Shown here: piece by piece, positions 45,072 to 55,898 of the stretch
Position numbering within the stretch: the stretch's first letter is position 1
Layout of the letters: each line of letters opens with the position of its first letter
Assembly (NCBI GenBank): GCA_948474755.1
Contig: CAOLHI010000623.1
Coordinates: 248,001 to 312,000 of the forward strand
Length of the DNA stretch: 64,000 bases
Direction of reading: 5' to 3'
From: Ctenosaura bakeri
Taxonomy: Eukaryota; Chordata; Lepidosauria; Squamata; Iguanidae
Notes under the pieces: generated by a model
Database searches by the model: none
Told to the model about the DNA's origin: nothing
The model's input: only the letters and a program-made list of their open reading frames with translations
Position numbers and translations under genes: made by a program

Positions 45072-46225
45072 AGAGTACAGCCATCTCTCCACATCGGCTA
45101 GGGTTAGGGGCACAGGACCCCCATGAAAGTGGGAAAAAACATGAATAACTTTAGGCCTTCCCAAACCATAATTAACACACAAAAAAAGTATGATCGCCAT
45201 ATTCAACCCACTGTGCATTCCTTTGAGGCATCAGGGTTCCTTCACAAGGCAGAAGGGGGTGGCTGGTGGGGCTTACTCCCACCTGCACTGCTGCCCCACA
45301 CCAGTTTTAATATGGACCTACAAGCCTCGTTTGCAGTTTCTCAGTCTCATGAGGCTTGCAGTCTCTGTTAAAAACATCATCATCATCATTATTGTTATTA
45401 TTGTTACTACTATTATTATTATTGTTAATATCCCGCCTCTCCCAACGGATCGAGGCGGTACTACAGCAATACATCAAATACATTAAAAGCATTAAAACAT
45501 AGCCCATCCTCCCCACCCATCAACCCGTCTAAAACTCCCTAAAACACATTAACTATTAAAAACAAGAGGACAGTTGGTGGGAGGCAGTGGAGTACTAGTC
45601 TGGGAAGGCCTGTCAGAAGAGAACAGTCTTGACTGCTTTTTTAAAGCAGTCAAGACTGGTAATATGCCGGGTCTCCTCCGGCAGGCCATTCCATAACTTG
45701 GGAGCGATAGAAGAGAAGGTCCTCTGGGTAACTGCAGCCAACCTAGTTCTGACTGGCTGCAGTAAATTCCTCCCAGAGGGCCTTAGTGTGCTGGGCGGAT
45801 TATATGGGAGAAGGCGATCCCGCAGGTAGGCTGGTCCCGAGCCATGAAGGGCTTTAAAGGTAAGAACCAACACCTTGTACTGTGCCCGGAAACTAATAGG
45901 CAGTCAATGCAAAGACTTCAGAATTGGTGTTATGTGGTCAGTTTTAGATCTTCCGGTGACCAACCTGGCTGCCATATTCTGAACTAATTGAAGTTTCCGG
46001 ACTAAGCACATGGGTAGCCCTATGTGGAGTGCATTGCAGAAGTCAAGCCGTGAAGTTACCAGCACATGCACCACTGTTTTTAGGTGTTCAGGTCCAGGAA
46101 GGGGCGCAGCTGGCGTATCAGCCGAAGCTGATTGGCGCAGGACAGCAGCAGAACTGTCATCAAATAATCTGTGAATAATCAAATCCACAAAAGTAAAACC
46201 TGCAAAAGTGAAGGTCTGATTGTAT
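45072..46225 (-). mobile_element. TgA element, copy 4, split by a LINE
   Basis: Reverse orientation. Left piece 45072-45372 (GGGTTAGGGGCACAGGACCC, GAGGCATCAGGGTTCCTTCA, TTTCTCAGTCTCATGAGGC). The right piece from 46139 (AATAATCTGTGAATAATCAA, CAAAAGTAAAACCTGCAAAA) completes the 5' end. Confidence 0.75.
45373..46138 (-). mobile_element. 5'-truncated CR1/L2-group LINE, 3' end of the RT ORF
   Basis: The - strand encodes the C-terminal part typical of this group: RLDFCNALHIGLP, LQLVQNMAARLVTG, ITPILKSLH (46060-45905), then VLVLTFKALHGSGPAYLRD, RTRLAAVTQRTFSSIAPKLWN and GLPEETRHITSLDCFKKAVK (45870-45620). A short 3' UTR follows, with CCGCCTCGATCCGTTGGGAG, and an (AAT)n/(ATG)n tail at 45373-45430. 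Two adjoining frames are needed, so at least one frameshift is present. It sits inside TgA. Confidence 0.85.
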
Positions 46226-46637
46226 ATATTGTTTGCCAAAATACATATGGCAACAATTCAGTGAGTTCTGCAGTCATTGGAATATATTGGTATACAATAG
46301 AAACCACATTCCCAGTGCTCAGTAGAGTCTAGCAAAAGGGCAATGGTGTTGCCAGTCGTATGTTCTTGTTAGTTCTTTCTTTTTCCAAATAAGCCAGAAA
46401 TTACAGTTTATATTCCTTGCTTTATAGGTAGGTGTTTGGTGGTCAGGATTGTTCTCTGGGCTAGGGTTTTTTTATTTTTTGCTTCCTAATTTCTTAACAA
46501 AGCTTTTGTTTTTCAAACCATCAGTTGTACAATATAAGTTCTTTTCTTTATTGGTGTATTCAAAATAAATTCTTTCTCCATAACCTGCCACTCTTTGGCT
46601 TAGTTTATTTCTCCATATAGAATAATATAAACTATTA

Positions 46638-47523
46638 CAGGTGTTACCCACTTATTCAATCGGTTAGGGACCAGGGCACTGTCAAAAAGTGGAAATTATT
46701 GAAATGTAGAATCTATAGTGCTCTGGTCCCTAACCTGTTGAATAATCGGGAGATCCCTTAATTGGAGGGAAGGATTGACAGGGAGAGGGGCTACCCACTT
46801 TCAGTGACTTATATTCATAAATTTTGCTATTTATAAACAGGCACCTCTCTGTCATCCCTTCCATCTCTGCTGCCCTTCCCAGGTTCACCTTCCCACAGTT
46901 TCCCTTTTCCTTTCCACAGACCCCCCTCCCGCCACATTGTCTCTCCTTTTGTGCCAGGCTCATCTCAATCCTTCCTTGCCTTTCAGAGCCACAGGGAATA
47001 AATGTGTTTGCATACAGAACCTACAGCGCACCTCAGTTTGTCCCTCGCCCCAGTTTTCTTCTTTTTTCTCCCCTTCCACGTGCTTATCAGCAAAGCAAGC
47101 TGGGATGCTCTGCTTGCTCCTTTAAAACTGTTTCTAAACTTCCCCAGTCACTTCCAGGTGCAGCCAAATATCTCTCCCAGCCATTCTCCCTGGCATCAGA
47201 GGAGGTGAAGAACAAAGAGATGGCAGCAAGGTTCATTGTACTGTATGGTACACAGATGGTGCCGAGTTGGATAAAAAGCAGCACAAGGTCACAAAAGCTT
47301 TGTGCAAAGTGCCATCTGTTTGTTCAGTCTGAATACAGTGGTAGTTGCAGCCACTGAACTGCTGTTTCTATGCTTTTAAATTATACATAACTGGAACAGA
47401 TTGATATGATGTGTGGTTGAAAGAGTGGACCATGAATTGTGTATATGGTTCTGGGTAGTATTTTAGAATGCTTGAAAGAGCAGGTTGTCGAAAAGCAAGG
47501 CATCAAAGAGTGGGAAGCACCTG
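46638..47523. mobile_element. Tc1/mariner-like element TgD with an internal foldback
   Basis: It starts CAGGTGTTACCCACTTATTC and ends AAAGAGTGGGAAGCACCTG, flanked by TA on both sides. Near the left end CGGTTAGGGACCAGGGCACT pairs with AGTGCTCTGGTCCCTAACCT. The ends resemble TgB. A 177-codon open frame inside (46824-47357) shows low-complexity, non-protein-like composition and is not called a gene. Confidence 0.6.
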
Positions 47524-49036
47524 TACTCAGATAAACTGTTTTTCAGATGTTTGAATATTTTTATGTTCTGGTTTTAAATCCTTATTACCTTTAGAAAGCA
47601 GATGAATCTAACTGAAATTGGAGGAAAAATCCAAACATAAAACTTGACACGTCTTCATTTAACCAAGAAGTTAGTACCAGTGGGTGGCATCCTGTTGTTT
47701 AGAGCCAACTAGAATTGGTTGTTGAATGATGAGGCAAAATCTCATTGGATCTGCTCAGTTAGGATTAAAAATAAGATTTAAATCAATGTCATTAGTACCA
47801 GCCAAGACTCCAACAGAAAGAAAGAAGCAGGACAGATCATTCTTTGAGTCTGGAGAAGATTCCTTTTCTCTTGGATAATGATTGTGTGTCTGAATGTGGT
47901 AGACAGAACATTTGTTCTTAGCTGATCAGAAATGAAAGTTTGGTGTCACCAATGCCCATTGTTGAATAGTTTTCAATGTATTTTGATTTTGTTCTTTACT
48001 TCTAGAGTTTGTAAACTGATTTAGGGAGATGATGAAAGCCATGATAGTGAATTTGCAGCAGAGGCTGAAAAGTCTTTTTACTGACTGATGGTCACATTGG
48101 GCCGTTCTCAGGTAGACTTCTACCATTGATTGGCAATTGATGATAGATCTCTCCTTCTCCTGCCCCCCTCCATATGCACATACAGTATATAGGCAACAGG
48201 CCCCCTCCTGAAATGGTGCTAAAGATGGATAGATGGAACTATATGTTCAGGATAATACAGGCGGTAGAGAAAAAACCGAAAAGTTTTTTTCCAGAAAATT
48301 GCCTCAGAGTCTGTACAGTTATTGTAGCAGTGAATGACTAATATTTTATTTTCTGTGCAAGTGGGTTTAGTGTGGATTTATTATGTTGTCAGCTTTTTTT
48401 ACACATGTCTGCTGAGGAAGAATCTACATATTTACAATGCTGGTGGGAAATTTGGATATTTTTTCTTTACTTCTTCCATGGTAAATTAAATAAATCTGAT
48501 GTGGCCTAAATTTCCAGTGTTCTTCCATAATGGCTTAAAAGGACTATGTCTCTTTTGTGTCAAGGTTATCTCCTGGAATACATTATGGTCTTTCTGCTAA
48601 ATGATTGTGGCTACAGAAGTTTCGCAGAGATACAAGGCTGTTGCCTCACTGGCTTAAGAGGCAGGAAGTATGGATTGCATGCATTCTTTTAAAGCCTCCA
48701 GAGCGAATTTTAGTTGTTTTGTCTTGGCTCCAAGTTGGAAGTGAATGAACCACTCCCCCATTCTCTCTGCTGGAAGTAACATTCATTATTGTACTTTAGC
48801 AGTAGAGTAGAACATCCATACTTGGGAACAGCCTCGGTTTTGGAATGATTCTTGTTTCTGTCAACCAGTATTGGTCAGAATTCTTATGTGCATTGCAAAA
48901 GCTTCTCTGTCTTTCTCTTCACTGTGAGCAGTGATCAGATCTCAACATAAATTAACAGGCAGTGGAGACTGAAAAGTCCTTAGTTTCTACCTTCCCAGGG
49001 CAAGAATTTCCCATCTTGATTTTCCTTAAAGAGTGA

Positions 49037-49167
49037 CACTATTTCCAGAGACTGTTCGAGCGCTACGATTCCACTTTCAACATCCTATGGAATCCTGGGG
49101 TTTGCAGTTTAGGGAGGAGCCGGCTCCCTAAATCATAGCGCTAGAACGGTCTCGCACGGAAATGAGG
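49037..49167. mobile_element. FB3 foldback element, degraded and shortened
   Basis: The core CGCTACGATTCCACTTTCAA, TGGAATCCTGGGGTTTGCAG and end GGTCTCGCACGGAAATGAGG. TGA flanks both sides if these ends are right. GAGACTGTTCG is mirrored by CGGTCTC. Confidence 0.75.
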
Positions 49168-50794
49168 TGAGAAGGGGCAACGTGTGGCTATTCAGAGTTG
49201 TTACAGTATAGCTCACATTGTTCCTAGCAGTTGGTAATAAATCAGTTCAGGGAAGGAGGCCAGATATTTTTTCCACTTCACAGATCTAAAAGAGAACAAG
49301 GTGGAGAGTTGATCTAAGGCATCTACCTCATGAGTTGTATAACTTCTTTTCAAAAAATGTGATTCCCAGAGAGAGCATGGAAAATTACTGCCCAGGTTTA
49401 GCATGGGTAAATGCTATGGGTAAAGGTTTATGAATGTTGCTTTGGGCATGAGGAAGGAAGTTCTTTTGATAAAGAGACAGTTAATTTGTGGAACTTGCTG
49501 CTATGTGATGTTGCAAAGGGTGTAATTATACATTGTCTCTGGTTTTTAACATATGACACAAGTCTATGAAGGGTAGGCTTATTAACGTTTTTCCAGTCAG
49601 GATACTTAGGGAGTTGGTTTCTGTTTTATTGGCTCCCTGATCTAAGGAGTAGAATCAGGGAAGAAAATTAAGTCATTCAGTGTTCAATCCCAGTTTATTT
49701 CCCAGCTGGTGACTAGTTTTTAGACCATTGCTATTTCAGAAATTATGTTTTACATGCTAGTACTTATCTAAGATCACAGGCAAAACATTTTTCATACCTC
49801 CTCCGGTCAGCTCAATTAACTAAATTCATTAAAACATATAATCCAGTTGTCTGGGTACACTTAGAGAGACACTTAGGGGAAACTCCATGTGATTCTTTAA
49901 TCCTTCTATCTAATATTTGCATTTAATGTGCTAACTGAATAAATCCATGCAAAAGGGAATTGTTAACTATCTGGGAAAAAATACAGTGTATTGCTGTTTC
50001 CACCTCTTTCTGCACTCTGTTCCTTTGTAGAATATCCAGATTTCAAACATAAGGACAAATATAAGCAGTTTTCTAGATGGAAACAGGCAGGCATGCGTAA
50101 GATCATCTATATTTTTACCTCTAACCAGCTTCAGGGAAATTAGAAGAGCTAAGACCACCTTGTTTTCCTATTGTTCAAGTAATTGAAGTTGCATAATACA
50201 GTATATAGAGAGATGCTCAGGATCACTAAGAATATTAACCACATATGAACAACATGTATAAATAATTCCTATAAACCCAGGGGGCTTGTCTCAGACATTT
50301 ACAAAACCATCACAGAATTACCCACTTGGAACCCCAAAATGGGCAAAGTTAATTTGGTAGTCAAATCTTTAAAAATCTGTTCCAGATGAGAATTGGGAAA
50401 ACATTTGGACTACTTCAACATTCGAATCAATTTCCATTCTCTCTAAAGACTTAGCGTACAAAACAGTTCAGAGGAAGCACTGAACACTTTTAAAATCATG
50501 CAGAATTAACAATGCAGTCCCACAAAAATGTTGGAGACTGTGGGGTGTTGGTATGTGTGGGTCTTTTGCCCTAAAGTTCTAGAATTTGGAGATAAAATTA
50601 TAAAGTGGTCAAATCAAAAGACTGGACAAAACATTACTTCCTCAGAATTGTTATTAATATGTTTAATCTTTGATGGGAAAGTGTAGAATTGCCACATAAC
50701 TGGTTAAAATTTTCATCAGAGCTGCTACAGCTAAAATCCTTTGATTGTGGAAAACTACAGAAGGAATATCTAACACAGGTTAGATATTACTATT

Positions 50795-51370
50795 ATCATT
50801 TATTACTGCTACTATTCATTTTTATCCTGTCTTTCTCCCAATAATAGGACTCAAGGTAGTTCACAATATTTTTAAAATAACACAGATTTAAAAAAAAAAC
50901 TATACAAAAAAATTGAGAAACATAAATATGAAAGTTAATTAAAAAGCAGTTAATTTATAAAGTTAAAGCATTAAATATTAAAAACATTAAACTTCATGAA
51001 AGGATTATACATACCATCATTAACATCATTAAAAGCCCACCCCATTCAATTTCTAAAGTCTAGTGGCACAAGAATCCTTTCAGTTGCTGATGTTAGGAGA
51101 GCAAGGAGAAGAAACATCCTGGCCCCCTATGGAGGGAGTTCCAAAGATGGGGAGCAGCCACTGAGAAGGCCATCTCTGTTATTCCAACCAAATTAACTGG
51201 AGAAGGTGGTACGAAAAAGAGAACAGTGTTTCCAGAGTATCTTAGAGCACTAGTGGGTTCAAATAGCCTGGACCCTAGCTGCCTAGAGATTTATAGGTCA
51301 TCAACACTTTTGAATTGTGCCCAGACACAGACCTGTGGCCAGTGAAGCTCCTGCAACAGGGGACTGTTTT
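50795..51370 (-). mobile_element. CR1/L2-group LINE 3' fragment
   Basis: The 3' end is at the left (CTGTCTTTCTCCCAATAATA). Further right are GGAGGGAGTTCCAAAGATGG, GCAGCCACTGAGAAGGCC and TTGAATTGTGCCCAGACACA, the antisense of the conserved C-terminal ORF and 3' region. Same family as 3898-5450. Confidence 0.75.
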
Positions 51371-51735
51371 TGCTGAAAAATGGGCAGCAGAAGCTTCATT
51401 AGTGAGGGGAAAATTAACTAAAGACAACTTTGTGGTGTATGTTCATGTCTCACGTTTGATCTCTGGCACCATACCAAAGCCCACTGCAGGTGCTTGTGGC
51501 ATTTTGGAGCAGTCCAAGAGTATTGAATATAAAGATTGTCTTAAAGTAACTTGTTCAAATGAAACAGTAGTCACATAAACCCTTGAATTTATATGTAAAA
51601 AAGTTTTGTCATAGAGGAAAGGCCATCTACCCCCACTACTTCCTAACAAATATGTGGTTGTGTGGTTAGTAGAAGCACTAGAAAAAGGAACTGGGACATT
51701 TACTCGGTTTTTCAGTAAAATGCAAAATACAACTT

Positions 51736-51915
51736 TTTTTGTGCACCTTCAAGTTGTTTCTGACTCATGTCAACCCTAAGGTGAACTTATCATGGGGTTT
51801 TCTGGAGCTGTGACACACCCAAGGTCACTCAGTGGGTTTCCACAGCCAAGCAGGGAATTGAACCCTAGTTTCAGGTGTTGTGCTCTAATGCTGAAACTAT
51901 ATCACACTGGCTCTC
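51736..51915 (-). mobile_element. Sauria-type SINE
   Basis: GTGCACCTTCAAGTTGTTTC, ATCATGGGGTTTTCTGGAG, CTCAGTGGGTTTCCACAGCC, ACACTGGCTCTC head. Confidence 0.85.
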
Positions 51916-53423
51916 CATCTTGTCCTTGCGCTATTTGGCCTGACCTCTGGACATTTCTGCTTCCAGGCTAAACAATCAGCATAGATAACCTGATCTCTTC
52001 CTAGCCTTACTTCAGCCAATTAATGTGTTATCTGCCAGACATGCCATAAATTTGGCATTTAGAAAATCTTTGTCTTCAGTGATGCAAACAGGTAGGAGTA
52101 TTCCTGATAAGGAATGAGCTCAGTGAACCCAGCCACCTGGATTTAGAAATGATTAGTTTGAAAGGCATTTAATCCATTCAAATGTCTGTGATTGAGCTGC
52201 AGAGGTTCATTATTGAATTATTAAAAGTTAATTTTAATAAAGTATTTAAAGTACTGCTGGTGGTATCTGCAGCCTCCCAAGGGGCAAAATTCTCTTCTAG
52301 GATAATTCCTGTTGTAAAAGTTGCAAGTGACTGAAAAACAAACTTTAAGATACCTATTCCTTCAGAATGCTTCTCTCATTTAAATCAATGGGATTAAAGT
52401 GTTAAGAATTAGAGATTTTGATGCTTAATGTTATCTAGGTCTTATGACCCACACAAAATCTCTAATGTTCCCAGGAGCTGTGGATACATGCCCTCTCATT
52501 GGCCTAAATCTGTCATATCTGTTGTGCTGGTGGTGTTCATTCTCACTCACTTGTCTTGTATTTTTACAGTCACACATTCATTCTCTGTGATTGGCTGATG
52601 CTGAACTGTTCTTTGCCATTTGGAGACACAGCATGAAATAATTCCTTCCTCTCCCTGATGTCTGTCTCGTGTGTTTTGTGAAATCACACTTCCTTTGCAG
52701 AGGAAATAAATAAACCATGACTGGATTACAAACTAGAAGTGAAGGTGCATAACTAATTGACTTCCTTGTGGGAACTTTTCAAAGTTCCTTATACTGGGAT
52801 GCCAACTGAACTGGGAGATCAAAGTTCTGATGAAATAGTTTCCCTGCTGTTTGCTCTTTCCTTGCTGTGCTCAGATTGCTCTTGGCCCTTTTGAGTTAGT
52901 CACATATTTCTCCAGAGAGAGCGGGATATTTTCTCCATCGTTGCAATTTCTTTCTCCCTCCAGTCATAATTTAACCCTAGTTGCAGACACTGTATCTTTG
53001 GTTTTATTCAAAAAACAGAAGATAGTCCAATGGGGAATTCCTTCTCCATTCAGCAATACTTTATAAATAGGAGCTGGAAATCGTTTTGGGATTCAAATTC
53101 TTGCCAATGCTGATTCTGAGTATTTTTAAATTGAAGACATATGAGGGGAGAGATTAGCTTGCCAAACGTATCTTGTGTACATTCTGTGTGAATTAAAAAA
53201 ATGTTACTTTAACACAGGAAGCTTATTTAAGGGTAATCTAGATGCCAGATACCTGTATGCCATGGATGAGTTAGATGAGTGTGTGTGCTGAATTTGTCGT
53301 TGTAAAAGCAAGTGGTGATTAAAAGTGATTTGTTATTATGTTTTGCTGGAAAGTTGATTTTGATGTTTGACTTTGACCCTATGAATGAGAGACTTCTAAG
53401 ATCCCTTGCTGCCAACTGCCCTG

Positions 53424-54125
53424 CTCACCTCTTTGGAACTCAAGGTCATGGCTTCCTTGATTGAATCAATCAAGAAATCACCTTCTTTTTCCTACTTCCT
53501 TCTGCTTTACTGAGCTTTATAATCTTTTCTGATGAGTCGCATCATTTCTTGGTATGTCCAAAGTATGGCAGCTTCAGTTTAGTCATCTTCATTTCTGGTG
53601 ACAGAGTTAGGTTTGATTTGCTCATTTGTCTTTTGAGCAGTCAATGTTATCAGTAGAACTGTCCTCTAGCACCACATTTCAAACAAGTTGATTTTCTTCT
53701 TGTGGGCTATCTTCATTGTCCAATGTTTACAACCATATGTAGAAATTGGAAATATGATGATGTGGACAATCTTGACTTTGGTATTTAATAGTACATCTTT
53801 ATATTTGAGAATCTTATCTAATTCCTTCTTGGCTTCCTTTCCAAGTCTTAGTTTTCTTTTGATTTCTTGACTACAGTCTCCATTTTATTAATGTTTGAGC
53901 CAAGGTATAGAAAATCTTTAACCATTGCAGTGTCTTTGTTATCCATTTTAAAGTTATGTAAATTATCTGTTGTCGTTTTTGTGGTCTTAATATTCAGCTG
54001 TACCCCTGGTTTTGCACTTACTCTTACCTTTCACCAGTAGTTCTTCCAGGTCTTTGCTGTTTTCTGCCAGTACCAAAGCACATATTCCCTGCAAGCCATG
54101 TTTAGGAACAGGTCTGTGATTCTGG
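53424..54125 (-). mobile_element. Bov-B (RTE) LINE fragment
   Basis: Antisense Bov-B: ACAACCATATGTAGAAATTG, AATCTTGACTTTGGTATTTA, GATTTCTTGACTACAGTCTC, GAGCCAAGGTATAGAAAATC, AATATTCAGCTGTACCCCTG. It covers the same RT region as 6188-6775 and is better preserved, but has many stops. Confidence 0.85.
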
Positions 54126-54479
54126 GGGGGCTTTCAGGATGTGACTACTTGCAGACAATCTGTGAGTAGGCTGGTTTGACTCAAGACCTAGAACATGTCT
54201 TCTTAAACACAGGGCCTCTGACAACAGCTCAAATACAGGGGTTATCTCAATTTTCTACAGTTTTAAAAATGATGAGAAAGCCAAACAGGAAAAAAAAAAT
54301 CCACACAACTATAACAAGGGCAAAATAGGTTTTGCAAGTAGCAAAAATAAAAGTAGCAGAGGTTTGAACTACAGCTTTTGTGTTGATGATACGTCTTTAT
54401 CATTTTTATACTATGCTCAGTCATACCAGAGGACTCCTAACTGATGTGTTTCCCATCCCATCCCATCCGGCTATTTAAT

Positions 54480-54612
54480 ATTGTGGATAGGAGACCAGGA
54501 GTCACTTCTTCAATTTAGCTCTGATGTTCACTGGGTTACCTTGGGCAAGTGATTATCACTCAGCCTGACCAAACTTATGGGGTTGTTTTGAGGATAAAAC
54601 AGAAAAAGCCCG
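54480..54612 (+). mobile_element. tRNA-derived SINE fragment, second squamate family
   Basis: AGACCAGGAGTCACTTCTTC, CACTGGGTTACCTTGGGCAA and the tail GGGGTTGTTTTGAGGATAAA, unlike the Sauria/Bov-B tail. The family was not named. Confidence 0.6.
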
Positions 54613-55690
54613 TGTATGTCATACTTGGAGGAAAAATCTGTCAAAAATATAACAACCCTAAAAATCTGTTTCTCTAACATGCTAGGGTTTTTTTATGGAC
54701 AGATTTTTTTTTACCCATATACATAAATAAGTGCATTTAAACATACCTTACCACCAAATGTAGCATGAAGTGGCACATGGTTCAGGGAAAATGCTGCAGT
54801 TTGATTCTGCTGATTGTGTAACCTAGGTTCATAGTGTTCCTTATTGCAAGATTTCTTCTAGGAGCAGTTCCTAATCTTTGAAAGGACTTGGTGACATTCC
54901 CCCAGTTCGCTCTCAAGGAGACAATTTGTTTTCTCATTCATGTGGAATGATGATCGCCTTGTGCCTGAACGTTGGCAAATCCCTAGGTTATGACTGGTTG
55001 GGGGTTTTTTTTTTGGCAGCACTTTCAAATTCCCTTGTTTTGCTTGCAGATTGTGACAGTAGGAGTTTCCAGTGCTACAGGACAGCATAAGCCAAAATTT
55101 CTGTGTGCCACATTGAAACAGTGCCATTTATAAGGGGAAAGAGTTTTTTCCCCCTGCCACTGTTGCATCTCTGAGACCTGTTTGAACCTCAAGTTCTGGA
55201 CTGACATGAAGTTATTGGAGACGGGCAGCAGGAAATAAAACATATGGATCATTGCTGATTGTCTTTGTAACCACAGCCTTGATCGTTGATTAGACTGCAT
55301 GTGCAGAAAAAGGGGCGGGGTTGAGATTGTGTTTCATTGTTCAATTGATTTTTCACCTCTTCTCCATTTTCCCTTCTCTACCAGTTTCCTGCTCAGAAAT
55401 GAGATTCTGACCTAAGCTGCTTGGGCTCAAGTGGGCATGAATCCTGGAACAGCAGGATGAGGAAATACTGCAGCTTCTTTTGGTGTTAAGCTGGAAGCTT
55501 TGGGACCTAGTGCCTGTCACTGGGGAAACCAGAATAGCAAGTCCAGAGCATTTCTAAGCTGAGTGGCTTCAGGACAGTTTGTTTAAGTACTCAGGTGAAA
55601 ACAAGGCCAGCCATGGGTCTGTTTGCCAAATGGGAGTTCTTCTAGTTCTACTAGTTTTCTAGGCTTTGGACCTTTTGTCTGCTGTGGCAA

Positions 55691-55800
55691 ATACAGCTGG
55701 CCCTCCACGTTTGCGGGTTTCACTTTCATGGATTTGATTATTTGCTACCTTCTACAGCCCCCCCCCACTTCAGGTGCTTCTTTTCTGGGGGAACCTTCCC
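55691..55800 (+). mobile_element. TgA 5' end fragment
   Basis: ATACAGCTGGCCCTCCACGT, TTTGCGGGTTTCACTTTCAT, GGATTTGATTATTTGC, then unrelated C-rich sequence. Confidence 0.75.
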
Positions 55801-55818
55801 TCTAGGCAGCTCCATCTA

Positions 55819-55898
55819 GGTTTGCAGTTTACCCCAGGATTCCAGTGGATGTTGGCAGTGGAATAATAACACTATAACAGTCTAGTACAGAAATGGCC
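55819..55898. mobile_element. FB3 foldback element, right half
   Basis: GGTTTGCAGTTTACCCCAGG, GGATGTTGGCAGTGGAATAA, ending CAGAAATGGCC. The left arm is lost. Confidence 0.75.

Noticed and set aside
46824..47357. 177-codon open frame on the + strand
   Set aside because: Lies inside the TA-flanked element TgD, has Pro/Ser/Phe-rich composition from pyrimidine tracts and no recognisable motif.
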